From: Bradyrhizobium cenepequi
Lineage (GTDB): Bacteria; Pseudomonadota; Alphaproteobacteria; Rhizobiales; Xanthobacteraceae
DNA length: 64,000 nt
Reading direction: 5' to 3'
Assembly: GCF_020329485.1 (NCBI RefSeq)
Contig: NZ_JAGKJI010000017.1
Location: 1-64,000 of the forward strand
Each line of letters starts with the position of its first letter. Positions within the stretch are counted from its first letter, which is position 1. The notes under the pieces were generated by a model that saw only the letters and a program-made list of their open reading frames with translations, did no database searches and was not told where the DNA came from. Shown in pieces: positions 53,306 through 62,249 of the stretch. The translations under genes were made by a program, and so were the position numbers.

Positions 53306-53404
53306 GACGATGTGATCCAGAAAGATTGCCGAGTTCGCCAGGCCGCGAAATAGGTCCAGCCTGAGATCTCGTTCGGAGGGCGGTAATTGTGTGCGAACCA
53401 GCAT
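53306..53404 (-). pseudogene. OpgC-like acyltransferase, N-terminal scrap
   Basis: Minus strand LPPSERDLRLDLFRGLANSAIFLDHI matches the N-terminus and first membrane segment of OpgC-type proteins (succinylation of periplasmic glucans). The family continues with NWxTxRNYGFSDA; here it breaks off. Confidence 0.55.
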
Positions 53405-53539
53405 AGCGCCTCATATCCGGGACGTTTGTCGGCCGCGGCGACAGCGGCGTTACCTGCGAGGCGCCTCACGTTTGTTGCCTTTAGGATTGATCAGATGCCA
53501 CCTGCCAATCGCCGCGCAGGCATCACTCGAGACCATCTT

Positions 53540-53770
53540 TCAGCGAGCTCTGGCCGCGCCGGGCTGCAGAGCTGAGGCCTTAGTTGCATCAGCGTGTGAG
53601 GCTTGTTCAGCTCGCCGCTCGTAGTCCTCTGAAAGCGCCTTAAGGCGACCCGCAATCGTTTGGTCAGTCATATTTCGGGCGACGCGACACAAGGTCCGCG
53701 TCGTCTCCAAATATTCCTTGCTCAATATAATCGGCTCCGCGATCGATTTTCTCCAACTGCTGCACGACAC
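53540..53770 (-). CDS. Small helical hypothetical protein
   Basis: Up to 76 aa from GTG 53770; TTG 53722 preceded by GGAG is an alternative. SKEYLETTRTLCRVARNMTD then QTIAGRLKALSEDYERRAEQASH is a two-helix pattern seen in small proteins of Bradyrhizobium. Function unknown. It ends in an Ala-rich tail. Confidence 0.45.
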   Translation of the reverse strand: MSCSSWRKSIAEPIILSKEYLETTRTLCRVARNMTDQTIAGRLKALSEDYERRAEQASHADATKASALQPGAARAR

Positions 53771-53776
53771 TCTTTA

Positions 53777-54016
53777 CTAGTTGTAGCCACTCGTGCCAGC
53801 CGACGCGCCGCCGAACTCGGAATTGCCAGTTCCGCTCAACGTGGTCGGACCATCTGCAGTGCCGTTGGGATTGGCGTAGTTTGCATGCAACGCTACCGCA
53901 GGCCTTCTGTACATGTGAAAGCTCCGGCTGTTCGACTCATGACGGATCGGATGTGCAAACGCGAACGTACCGGAGAGAGCGAATGTAAGGGCTAAGGCAA
54001 TTGTCGTAACTTTCAT
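53777..54016 (-). CDS. Small secreted protein
   Basis: 79 aa. Signal peptide MKVTTIALALTFALSGTFAFA, cleavage after FAFA. Mature part AHPIRHESNSRSFHMYRRPAV then Asn/Gly/Ser/Thr-rich. AAAGGACACAGCC precedes the ATG. No Cys. Function unknown. Confidence 0.65.
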   Translation of the reverse strand: MKVTTIALALTFALSGTFAFAHPIRHESNSRSFHMYRRPAVALHANYANPNGTADGPTTLSGTGNSEFGGASAGTSGYN

Positions 54017-54539
54017 GGCTGTGTCCTTTGCTGTTTACACAGCGACACGTGGTTTCCTTTTTGAGCACCGCCACTAAATTCGCGTTTAGCAAACCCAGCA
54101 AACGGGACGCACTGATATGGTTGCGACGATCAACGATGAAGCGCGGGTGGAATGCTTATCACCCAAGCCTGCGGAAGCCGTGGCGTTATCCAGCCAGCAC
54201 TGCGCCTGCTCGTCGATCCAACCATGAACCGCAAAGCGCACCGGCGCGCTAACACCCCGACCGGGACGGACGGCCGCAAGTTCGTGCGTTTGCAGGTGGA
54301 CTCTGAGCGGTCTGGAGCGATGAATCGTCGCGGCGTTGGCTGAATTGCAAAGCGAGCAAGACGCCTAAAGGCAAGACAGAACGCATCATACTTGCTTCAC
54401 TCGATCTACCGTCCTCCAGATTGATAAGTACGCACGTGCGGACCTTGGCCAAGCCGTAGCCGCTTCACGATAGGTCAAATCCCGAAATCACCTTAGGGTG
54501 GAGCATCACCTTTGCCGACATGCGCACTGCTGCTGCGCA
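54017..54539. other. Spacer with second 18-bp motif; no clear gene
   Basis: CCACTAAATTCGCGTTTA at 54071-54088, shared with 53136. The rest has short frames only. Confidence 0.4.
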
Positions 54540-54755
54540 TCACGCGTCGTGTTTGGGGATGTATTTACCCAAGACACACTTGTAACCTTCCAACTTCCAC
54601 TCACGATACGGACCGTTGGCAAGCCAGTCGGCGATTCCAATTTGCGCGTTTACCTGGCACGCAGCCATAGTGATGCCCGACTGCTCACTGCTGGTAACAA
54701 TTTTTTCCAGGCACAGCTGCCCGTTGCGGAGAATAGCGACAAGTGTAACAAGCAT
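54540..54755 (-). CDS. Small conserved protein with two Cys
   Basis: 71 aa: MLVTLVAILRNGQLCLEKIV, MAACQVNAQIGIADWLANGPYREWKLEGYKCVLGKYIP. The WLxxGPYRxWxLxGYxC pattern matches a short family I know from Bradyrhizobium. Probably a small secreted or cytosolic protein; the hydrophobic start may act as a signal. Function unknown. Confidence 0.6.
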   Translation of the reverse strand: MLVTLVAILRNGQLCLEKIVTSSEQSGITMAACQVNAQIGIADWLANGPYREWKLEGYKCVLGKYIPKHDA

Positions 54756-55136
54756 GGTGACCCTAGTTTGCTGAGGAGTACCAAGCGGCGGCCGAAACAC
54801 GGCCACCTGACCGCTTCGAGGTCTCTGCGCTTCTAGCGTGAGATCCGACGCGTGCGATTGAGAATATGGGGCGCTATCAAACACGCCATTCTACCGCCGT
54901 TTCGATTGGATAGATTCTTTCGGTGCCCACATCATACCTTGGTATCGTAGTTTATTCTCACCGTGCACACGTGATCTTGAAGCAGTCTCCAGGTAGCGAC
55001 TTCACTCCAGCGGGCTCATGTCTCGGAGTGTCCGAACGTGTAAGCTCGCTCCATCAGCATTGGAAAGCGCACGACACTTAAGGAGCGGCCGCGAGCACGC
55101 CGTTTTGCGATTTGGTGTACCAAAGGAGGTCTTTCG
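54756..55136. other. No gene seen
   Basis: Nothing supportable; the final bases CAAAGGAGGTC are the ribosome site of the next gene. Confidence 0.35.
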
Positions 55137-55472
55137 ATGCGAAAGTCCCAGGCATTTCTTTCCGTTGCGGTGGCCGTCGTGCTCACGATGGCGCCGCAGG
55201 TGGCCACAGCCGGTCCTTGCAGCGGCGGCATCGAGGAATTTGAAACCGCCCTTCACCAGTTCGGCGGAAATCCGCTTAACGGACTGGGACGGCAATCAGT
55301 GAACCCTCAATTGAGCCACCAGCCAATGCCGGACCTCGCGATACGCTTGCAGCCGCAATTCTCGGCAACCATTGCACGCGCCAAACGACTTCACAGGCAA
55401 GGCGACCGCGTCGGCTGTATCGGCGCGCTCAATGCCGCCAGGCGCATGTACGTGCTGGTCGATAAACAATGA
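55137..55472 (+). CDS. Small secreted helical protein
   Basis: 111 aa. Signal peptide MRKSQAFLSVAVAVVLTMAP with cleavage near ATAG. The mature part has CSGGIEEFETALHQF, a low-complexity linker and a final helix-rich segment FSATIARAKRLHRQGDRVGCIGALNAARRMYVL; two Cys may pair. Very strong ribosome site AAAGGAGGTC. Resembles small periplasmic proteins of Bradyrhizobium of unknown role. Confidence 0.65.
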   Translation: MRKSQAFLSVAVAVVLTMAPQVATAGPCSGGIEEFETALHQFGGNPLNGLGRQSVNPQLSHQPMPDLAIRLQPQFSATIARAKRLHRQGDRVGCIGALNAARRMYVLVDKQ

Positions 55473-55538
55473 AGGTACCACCCAAAGCAGAATCAGCGCA
55501 CCGCGCGCCAGGCGCATTCCATCGCTTGAGCTAGAAGG

Positions 55539-55865
55539 GTGAGGTACCATTTAATTGAAACTCTTGCGATCAGGAACGATTTAGATCTTCTGACAAGATG
55601 GGGGAGCCTCGGCGCGCCCATCGCTTCGATCGGTGGCGCAGGGACGTTTGACGGAATCTTCTTGACAGGCATTCTCGCAGTACTGCTCGCCGCCATCGCT
55701 TCGCGGTCGCAGCTGCGGCGTTTCATAGAGAAGGACGGCGTCGACTCTGGGGCAATAACGGACTCATGCACTGCAGCAATCGTCGCAGCCGCAGCCTACG
55801 ACCCCAGAGCCGCGCAAATCATCGTCTCAATCGAACGTTTCGACAATAACGATCCGTTAGATTAA
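55539..55865 (+). CDS. Hypothetical membrane-associated protein, N-terminus doubtful
   Basis: ASIGGAGTFDGIFLTGILAVLLAAIAS is a conserved-looking hydrophobic segment that I have seen in rhizobial hypotheticals; the rest (EKDGVDSGAITDSCTAAIVAAAAYDPRAAQ) is soluble. The GTG start (55539) gives an unusual first 30 residues, so the true N-terminus may lie in another frame. Function unknown. Confidence 0.4.
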   Translation: MRYHLIETLAIRNDLDLLTRWGSLGAPIASIGGAGTFDGIFLTGILAVLLAAIASRSQLRRFIEKDGVDSGAITDSCTAAIVAAAAYDPRAAQIIVSIERFDNNDPLD

Positions 55866-55912
55866 TATGTTTGTCCCGCCGATATTTGGGCTGAGCCATA
55901 GGAGCCATCCCG

Positions 55913-56973
55913 ATGACATCAGCCACAGACCGTTCCTATTCGTCCTCCGATCACCCAGCGCGGGCCGCTCCTGCGCGATCGGATTTCCGGTTTGCGCTCT
56001 CTACGCTGCCTGGCATTGCGCTCGGCGCCGCAATCGCCGTTGCCGCGTTTCTGGCCCGGTCGATTCCGGGGATTGCCACCTTCAGCCCGATGATCCTGGC
56101 GATTCTGATCGGGACGGCCTTTCACAACATTGTCGGCACGCCTTTGGCGGCACGGCCCGGCATTGCCTTCAGCCTTCGGCGCCTGCTGCGTGCGGCGATC
56201 GTCCTGCTCGGCTTCCAGCTCACGCTGACCCAGATCGCGTCCGTGGGCACCACCGGACTGCTCATCGTCGCCACCACCTTGACCGCCACTTTCGTGTTTA
56301 CCGTTGCCGCCGGACGGGCAATTGGCGTCGACGGCAAGCTCACCGAGCTGATCGCCGCGGGCACATCGATTTGCGGCGCCTCCGCGATCGTCGCTGCCAA
56401 CACGGCCACGGAAGCGCATGACGAGGATGTCGCCTATGCCATCGCCTGCGTCACCATCTTCGGCTCGGTCGGGATGTTTGCCTATCCGTTGCTGTTCCGC
56501 GTGCTGCATCTTGATGCCCAGGCATCCGGATTGTGGAGCGGCGCCTCCATCCATGAGATCGCGCAAGTCGTTGCCGCAGCATTCCAGAACGGGCAACGCG
56601 CCGGCGAAATCGGCACCATGGTCAAGCTGGCCCGCGTCACGCTGCTCGTGCCGGTCGTGTTCGCTCTCAGCCTGAACACCCGGCTTGCGGCCGACAGCGC
56701 ACCCGTCAGGTCGGCACGGCCGCCAGTGCCCTGGTTCGTGCTCGGCTTTGTTGCCGTCGTCTGCGTCAACAGCGTCATTGTCATCCCTGCCGATGCCAGG
56801 AAAATGATCGTGACTCTGACGACCTTCCTGCTGTCGGTTGCGCTGCCGCCATGGGCTTGGAGACCGATATCTCCAAACTCCGCGCGCAAGGACTCCGTCC
56901 CGCTATACTGGGTGCCTCGGCGTTTCTCTTTATCGCGAGCTTTTCCTTACTCCTCATCAAACTTGTAGGATGA
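55913..56973 (+). pseudogene. yeiH: YeiH-family (UPF0324) putative sulfate/sulfite exporter with late frameshift
   Basis: About ten spans: TLPGIALGAAIAVAAFLA, MILAILIGTAFHNIVG, RRLLRAAIVLLGFQLTLTQI, ELIAAGTSICGASAIVAANT (the family hallmark), IFGSVGMFAYPLLF, SGASIHEIAQVVAAAFQNG. Near 56845 one G is missing (…SVAL then AMGLETDISKLRAQGLRP in the other frame), so the encoded chain ends in 40 foreign residues at 56968 while the natural end is TGA 56971-56973. The last one to two helices are lost. Next to a CysB/YeiE-like regulator, the classical partner. Confidence 0.82.
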
Positions 56974-56980
56974 TCTCATC

Positions 56981-57865
56981 ATGACGCTTGAACAGCTCCG
57001 GATCTTCGCCGCGGTTGGCGACAAGCAGCATGTTACCCAGGCGGCCCACGAGCTGCATCTCACGCAATCGGCCACCAGTGCAGCGATCGCTGCACTGGAA
57101 GGGCGTTATGGCGTCAAGCTGTTCGATCGCGTCGGCCGCGGCATTGTGCTCACTCACACGGGCCGCACCTTTCTTGCGGAAGCGCGCGCGGTGCTGGCGC
57201 GTGCCCACGCCGCCGAGCAGGTCTTGCGCGACCTCGCCGGCCTGAAGATGGGCAAGTTGGTCATTGCCGTCAGCCAGACTGTTGCCAATTACTGGCTGCC
57301 ATCGCGTCTGCAGGCCTTTCAAGCAGCCCATCCGGGCATCGACATCGACGTCAGGATCGCAAATACGGAGCGTGTTGCAGCGGACGTGCACGAAAGCCAA
57401 GCGGATATCGGCTTCATCGAAGGCGACATCGACGACGGCGCGCTGTCCGTCCGCCGCATCGATGGTGACACACTGGTCATCGTGGTCGGACAAAAACATC
57501 CATTCGCGCGACAGAGAAGGCTTCCGGCCGACTGGCTGACCAGAACGCCGTGGATCCTGCGGGAACCGGGCTCGGGCACCCGCAGGATGTTCGAACTGGC
57601 ACTGAAGAAGCGCGACTTGCGGCTCGCCGACCTGACCGTACAGCTCGAACTTGCGTCCAACGAAGCCATCCAAACCGCCATCGAGTCAGGTTTTTGCGCT
57701 ACGGCGATCTCCGATCTGGTTGTCGAGAAATCACTCGCAGCCAAGACGCTGGTCCGGCTCGAAGGGGAGCTCGCCAAACGTTCCTTCTATATCTTGCGCC
57801 ACAAGGAGCGGCACGTGAGCAAGGCCGAAGCAGCTTTGCTGACGAGCATCGGGGCCCCGAAATAA
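56981..57865 (+). CDS. LysR-family regulator, YeiE/CysB-like
   Basis: 294 aa. LysR HTH at residues 1-60 (LEQLRIFAAVGDKQHVTQAAHELHLTQSATSAAIAALE), linker helix, then effector domain (LVIAVSQTVANYWLPSRL, DIDVRIANTERVAADVHE, DTLVIVVGQKHPFAR, GSGTRRMFELAL). It lies 8 bp after the YeiH exporter gene, in the same direction, and should control it in response to a sulfur metabolite. Intact. Confidence 0.9.
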   Translation: MTLEQLRIFAAVGDKQHVTQAAHELHLTQSATSAAIAALEGRYGVKLFDRVGRGIVLTHTGRTFLAEARAVLARAHAAEQVLRDLAGLKMGKLVIAVSQTVANYWLPSRLQAFQAAHPGIDIDVRIANTERVAADVHESQADIGFIEGDIDDGALSVRRIDGDTLVIVVGQKHPFARQRRLPADWLTRTPWILREPGSGTRRMFELALKKRDLRLADLTVQLELASNEAIQTAIESGFCATAISDLVVEKSLAAKTLVRLEGELAKRSFYILRHKERHVSKAEAALLTSIGAPK

Positions 57866-57894
57866 GCGGCCTCGTCCTGCAAGAACGGACAAAA

Positions 57895-57983
57895 CAACGG
57901 CAGGTGCAGAGCAGACGCTCCCCGACGAAGCCGATGTAGCTGCGATCGTCGACTATCTCGTGAGAACCAAGGGCAAGAACTAG
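57895..57983 (+). pseudogene. Cytochrome c C-terminal remnant
   Basis: EQTLPDEADVAAIVDYLVRT then KGKN and TAG: the C-terminal helix of a class I cytochrome c, of the kind paired with sulfite dehydrogenases. The haem motif CxxCH and the rest are absent. Confidence 0.45.
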
Positions 57984-58000
57984 CAATCGAGAGCACCGTG

Positions 58001-58729
58001 ATGAAGCGGTTACTTCTGATCGAGGACGACGAAGAGCTGGCTGAGCTAATAACGGCCGGGCTCATCGATCACGGCTTTGGGGTGGAGTGGGCGTCAAATG
58101 GGCTCGAAGGTCTGGACAAGGCTCGTTCGTTAAAGCCGGATGTCCTGATCGTCGACCGTCAGTTGCCCGGAATGAACGGTCTTGGGGTCATTGAGCACTT
58201 GCGCGATGAACAGGTGCGAACACCAGTCTTGGTGTTAAGCGCGCTTCGCGCAGTCGAGGATCGCGTCCAGGGACTACGTGTGGGAGGGGATGACTATCTC
58301 ACCAAACCGTTCGCGCTTGTCGAGCTCGTTGCGAGAATAGACGCGCTGCTGCGTCGGCCCTCTGACATGCGCGAGACCATCCTGCGTGTCGGGGCGATCG
58401 AGCTTGATCTTATCGAGCGAACCGTGAAGCGCCGCAACCGCCAGATCAAACTCTTGCCGCGGGAATTTCGGCTGCTCGAATATATGATGCGGCGAAGCGA
58501 CCGGTTGCTCACCCGGGCAATGCTGCTCAAGGATGTTTGGAACTACAATTTCGTGCCGGAAACCAACCTTGTCGACGTCCACATGAGCCGCCTGCGCCAC
58601 AAGGTTGACGGCTCGGGTGGAATGCCGATGATCTACAATATCCGTGGTGCCGGCTTTATTCTTCGTGAACTCGTCGGCAATCCGGTTGTCTCACCGATTG
58701 CGCGCTCGCGCATTACAGCTAGGGCCTGA
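58001..58729 (+). CDS. OmpR/PhoB-type response regulator
   Basis: 242 aa. Receiver domain: LLLIEDDEEL (acidic pair), VLIVDRQLPGMNG (phospho-Asp at residue 52), LVLSA, LTKPF (Lys102). Winged-helix effector, residues ca. 130-225: IKLLPREFRLLEYMMRRSDRLLTRAMLLKDVWNYNF then DVHMSRLRHKVD and IYNIRGAGFIL. ATG 58001 or GTG 57998. No histidine-kinase gene adjoins, so its partner is elsewhere or lost. It may control the sulfur-oxidation genes downstream, which is inferred from position. Confidence 0.9.
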   Translation: MKRLLLIEDDEELAELITAGLIDHGFGVEWASNGLEGLDKARSLKPDVLIVDRQLPGMNGLGVIEHLRDEQVRTPVLVLSALRAVEDRVQGLRVGGDDYLTKPFALVELVARIDALLRRPSDMRETILRVGAIELDLIERTVKRRNRQIKLLPREFRLLEYMMRRSDRLLTRAMLLKDVWNYNFVPETNLVDVHMSRLRHKVDGSGGMPMIYNIRGAGFILRELVGNPVVSPIARSRITARA

Positions 58730-59184
58730 ATTTTTGTGCTCCGCTCTTGCGCGCGCCGATGGGCGGTAACTTTACTCATCTCCCGGCAACTGTTCGGGCG
58801 TTGTCACGCGCAGGAGTGAGAAAATCATCCCGACACCAGGGTCGCACTATGTCTCGGGCCTCCGAGCATCGATGTCGGTTCGGGCCGAAGCCTTGTCTTG
58901 TCCTCGCCGCGCATTGCGATCTTAAACGCTCATCCAGATGCCGCCGAATGCGAACCGGGAGCGGTCGTGTTGACCGCGAACCACATGACCTAGCGCGGCC
59001 CTGTAATTCCAGCGAGCACGGGTCGTGCGAGCCGGAGGTTCCGGCATCGTTTCATCCCATGGAGCGATCAGATCGATCTCATAATTGTGTTGGAGCGCCA
59101 CCTCGCGGCTCCTACCTCACAAGGAAGGCGGGCGTGTGGACAATGCTCCATTCGTTCGCCGTAACAAGCAACAAGGAGACACGG
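58730..59184. other. Intergenic region upstream of the sulfur-oxidation operon
   Basis: No gene. It should contain the promoter for the operon starting at 59185. GATCAGATCGATCTC (near 59067) is a short repeat of GATC words, but no clear operator or -35/-10 pair is visible. Confidence 0.35.
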
Positions 59185-59967
59185 ATGACGATCGATAACT
59201 CACGGCGCACCGCTCTTGTCGGCTTTGGAGCGTTGGCGGTCGGCGCCGCTGCGCTTGCAGCTGGTCCCTCGCGCGCCGCGACGGCTGAGCGCATCATCCC
59301 GCCCGGCGCCCGGGAACTCTCCGATTTGATGGAAAAGCTGCGCCGCGCGCCCCGCCGGCGAGACTTCAAGACCGTGCCGATGATTCTTCAGCATCCCGAT
59401 TTCTGGGACAATGAAGCGCTCAGGGAGATCATCGCCTATCGCGGCACCCACAAGCAGGTGTGGGACAACACCAATATTGCGGGTCCTTGGCTCAACTTGA
59501 TGCGCAATTCGATCAATGCGCAGATATTCTCCTTCGGACACAAGGATTTTCTTGCCGTTTCCGCCACGCACGGCACGGCCCACCTCGCCTTGTTCGATCA
59601 GGCGATGTGGGACAAGTACGAACTCGCAGCACTTGCCGGCGCCAAGTTCAGGACCAACACGCTGGCAGTGCCCAAGCCGGTCGCAACTGCTTTCGCAGAA
59701 AGTGAAGATCCCAAAAGCGTGTTCGGGGCGGACGGCGACACCGTCCCGGCGCTGCAGGCCCGCGGCGTGGTGTTCATGGCTTGCCATAATGCGATCTGGG
59801 AGGTCACGGCAAAGCTCATCGGCTCCGGCAAGAATCCGGATCACACCTCGCACGAAGCGATGGCCGCCGAGCTAACCAACCATCTCATCGACGGCGCGGT
59901 GCTGACCCCCGGAATCGTTGCGACGATTCCGGAGCTGCAGCAGGTCGGCTTTCACTATGCAGCGTGA
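59185..59967 (+). CDS. Tat-exported protein of unknown function, first gene of the TQO operon
   Basis: 260 aa. Twin-arginine signal MTIDNSRRTALVGFGALAVG with cleavage near SRA (residue 32). The mature part is alpha/beta: MILQHPDFWDNEALREIIAYRG, WLNLMRNSINAQIFSFGHKDFLAVSATHGTAHLALFDQ, GVVFMACHNAIWEVTAKLIGSG, HEAMAAELTNHLIDGAVLTPGIVATIPELQQVGF. The end (VATI-x-ELQ-x-GF) and the single Cys in FMACHNA recall DsrE/F-like sulfur-relay folds, an impression only. AAGGAGACACGG precedes the ATG. Export by Tat suggests it folds, or binds a cofactor, in the cytoplasm. Confidence 0.7.
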   Translation: MTIDNSRRTALVGFGALAVGAAALAAGPSRAATAERIIPPGARELSDLMEKLRRAPRRRDFKTVPMILQHPDFWDNEALREIIAYRGTHKQVWDNTNIAGPWLNLMRNSINAQIFSFGHKDFLAVSATHGTAHLALFDQAMWDKYELAALAGAKFRTNTLAVPKPVATAFAESEDPKSVFGADGDTVPALQARGVVFMACHNAIWEVTAKLIGSGKNPDHTSHEAMAAELTNHLIDGAVLTPGIVATIPELQQVGFHYAA

Positions 59968-59977
59968 GAAGGTTCAA

Positions 59978-60961
59978 ATGCGCAAGACTGCCTTTGGCGC
60001 CGCCATGCTGGCCGCCGTCCTCGTTCTGCCGCTCGCTGCACACTCCGCGGAGCCGGTCCAGCACGATTCGATTTTTCCACCCTGGCAGCACGGAGAGAAC
60101 AACGACGCAACGCGGCGCGGGCTCTCATTTACAGTTCCTCAGGTGGACGACCTCGCCGATTTCCATGGCAACGTGTCTGACCCGAAACTCGTGCTCTACG
60201 TCGGTGGCAATTACTTCTTCGCCATGGCACCGCTGGTTGCGGCCTTCGAGCAACAGCATCCCGAGTTCAAAGGCAGAATTTACTGGGAGACTCTTCCGCC
60301 CGGCCTGCTCGAGAAGCAGATCGAGGCTGGCGGTATCGTCACCTCGGGCAATATGACCTGGACGGCGAAGCCGGATGCCTATTTTGCAGGGCTCAAGAAG
60401 GTTCAGGGCCTGATCAATCAGGGCGTGCTGACCGGTCCGGCCGTTCCTTACGCCACCAACACTCTGACCATCATGGTGCCAGCTGGCAATCCGGGCCATG
60501 TCAAGAGTCTCTCCGATCTGGCGCGGCCTGACCTTCAAGTGGTCATGCCGAATCCCGACTTCGAAGGTGTCGCCCGTCAGATCGAGGCGTCGCTGAAGAA
60601 AGCCGGCGGCGACGCCTTAGCCGCGACCGTCTACAAAACGAAGGTCGCCGACGGCAGCACGGTTCTGACCCATATCCACCATCGACAAACGCCGCTCTTC
60701 CTGATGCAGGGACGCGCGCAGGTAGGCGTGACCTGGCAGTCCGAAGCGATCTTCCAGGAGCAGGCCGGGCATCCGATCGGCCATATCGACATCCCACCCG
60801 CACAGAACACAACTGCGATCTATGCCGGCGCCGAAGTAAGCGGAGCTCCGCATGCGGAGGCAGCGCGGCTCTGGCTCTCGTTCGTCCGCTCGCCCAAGGC
60901 GCTCTCGATCTTCGAGCGCTACGGATTCAAGCCGTTCACCACAGCTGCGTCGGCCGGCTGA
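59978..60961 (+). CDS. ModA-like periplasmic substrate-binding protein
   Basis: 327 aa. Signal peptide MRKTAFGAAMLAAVLVLPLAA. Type-II binding-protein features: LVLYVGGNYFFAMAPLVAAFEQQHP, IVTSGNMTWTAKPDAY, PYATNTLTIMVPAGNPGHVKSLSDLARPDLQVVMPNP, GQAQVGVTW-like GRAQVGVTWQSEAIF, and the C-terminal helix LWLSFVRSPKALSIFERYGFKPF. Family members bind molybdate, tungstate or other oxyanions, but no ABC permease or ATPase follows; instead a TQO gene does. GAGAAGG precedes ATG 59978, 11 bp after the previous stop. Confidence 0.82.
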   Translation: MRKTAFGAAMLAAVLVLPLAAHSAEPVQHDSIFPPWQHGENNDATRRGLSFTVPQVDDLADFHGNVSDPKLVLYVGGNYFFAMAPLVAAFEQQHPEFKGRIYWETLPPGLLEKQIEAGGIVTSGNMTWTAKPDAYFAGLKKVQGLINQGVLTGPAVPYATNTLTIMVPAGNPGHVKSLSDLARPDLQVVMPNPDFEGVARQIEASLKKAGGDALAATVYKTKVADGSTVLTHIHHRQTPLFLMQGRAQVGVTWQSEAIFQEQAGHPIGHIDIPPAQNTTAIYAGAEVSGAPHAEAARLWLSFVRSPKALSIFERYGFKPFTTAASAG

Positions 60962-60983
60962 TCGTTTGAGGAGAAACGCGCCC

Positions 60984-62084
60984 ATGTCCACTCTATCTTT
61001 CACATCTGCACCCAACGTACGACAGGTCAACAATGCCGTTGGCCTGACCGAGGCACAACGCATGTGGCGCACGGCCGCGCTTGCCTTGCTGTCGGTCCGC
61101 GTCATTCAAGGCTTCATCTACTGGGGCGGCGGCTCCCGGCGCTTCATCTACGCGCGCTCAAAGCTCGACCCGAGCGCACACACGTGGATGGCGAACAAGT
61201 TTCAGACCGCAATGCCTGGAGCGCTGTTCGGCACCGACCACCTGATCAGCTTCATGCTGCATCACTTCTGGCTGCTCTATGCCGGCGTGATCCTGTTCAG
61301 CGCCGCCGAACTCATCGTCGGCGCGATGCTGATGGCCGGAGCCCTGACCCGCGTCGCCGCTTTGGTATCGATGGGTTTTTCTGTGCTGCTGATGGCGATG
61401 TTCGGCTGGCAGGGCGCGACCTGCATCGATGAATGGACCATGGCGGCCTGTAATCTCGCGATGGGTGCAACACTACTGCTCGGCGGCAGCGGCGCCTGCT
61501 CGATCGACAACGTTCTGATCCGGCGCAATCCCGCGCTGGCAGAAAAATACTGGTTCCGCTGGATGGCCGGAAGCCTGCCGTTGCCGCTCAAGGACATCGC
61601 CTTCCGCCACCTGGCGCTCGCGGTGCTCGGTTTCGTACTAGTGTTCGATATTGGGACCTACAGCTACTATCGCGGCTCCGTGGTCACGCCGTTCCATGGC
61701 GGACCGGTCAGCCCGACGAAGCATCATCTCACGCTCAGCGACGCCAGATTGCTGCCGGATGGCTCCGTTCGCTTTCACGCCTATCTCGATGCCGGTACGC
61801 CTGAAGCGCCAGTGCATGTCGTCGCAGCCGACCTGCTTGACGCCAACAGCCAGCCAGTCGCGCATTACGACGCCGCCGCTCTCTCCGCATTGCCGAAGAC
61901 CGCTTTCGTGAACGATTACGCCTACAACAAGTTCGCGCCCGGTCCATTCGGGATCCGAGCTCCGATGGGGGCTGCCGCCACGGTGACACTGCCTGCCTCT
62001 GGTGCTGCTCCCCAAGCGAGATTCATCCGGCTCACGGATGTCGACGGCCGAACCTTCTCGGCAACGCTCGACAGCAAACCGTAG
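60984..62084 (+). CDS. doxDA: Thiosulfate:quinone oxidoreductase, DoxD-DoxA fusion type
   Basis: 366 aa. N-terminal DoxD membrane domain, four helices: VIQGFIYWGGGSRRFIYARSK, HHFWLLYAGVILFSAAELIVGAMLMAGALTR, AALVSMGFSVLLMAMFGWQGATCIDEWTMAACNLAMGATLLLGG, then ALAVLGFVLVFDIGTYSYYRG. The C-terminal ca. 130 residues (HHLTLSDARLLPDGSVRFHAYLDAG…) form the DoxA-like beta domain on the periplasmic side. It oxidises thiosulfate to tetrathionate and reduces quinone. Ribosome site GAGGAGAAA; 22 bp after the binding-protein gene, hence one operon. Confidence 0.85.
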   Translation: MSTLSFTSAPNVRQVNNAVGLTEAQRMWRTAALALLSVRVIQGFIYWGGGSRRFIYARSKLDPSAHTWMANKFQTAMPGALFGTDHLISFMLHHFWLLYAGVILFSAAELIVGAMLMAGALTRVAALVSMGFSVLLMAMFGWQGATCIDEWTMAACNLAMGATLLLGGSGACSIDNVLIRRNPALAEKYWFRWMAGSLPLPLKDIAFRHLALAVLGFVLVFDIGTYSYYRGSVVTPFHGGPVSPTKHHLTLSDARLLPDGSVRFHAYLDAGTPEAPVHVVAADLLDANSQPVAHYDAAALSALPKTAFVNDYAYNKFAPGPFGIRAPMGAAATVTLPASGAAPQARFIRLTDVDGRTFSATLDSKP

Positions 62085-62249
62085 GCTGCTCGTGGCACAT
62101 GACGCAACGCGGAACTCAGCGGCACTGCTTGTATGAAGAAGATTTTAATGGGTGAGCGAGCGGCTGCCCACTAGCTAAACATTGTCCGCACAACGAGGGA
62201 CACTGATGTTCTGCAGATCCGGTGTACGACAATTTTTGAAGGAGAAGAC

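Noticed and set aside
55919..56596. 225-codon minus-strand frame
   Set aside because: Shadow of the yeiH gene; Arg/Gly/Asp-rich.
58747..59184. Upstream extension of the Tat protein gene
   Set aside because: Would bury the twin-arginine signal 146 residues inside; the ribosome site AAGGAGAC supports 59185.
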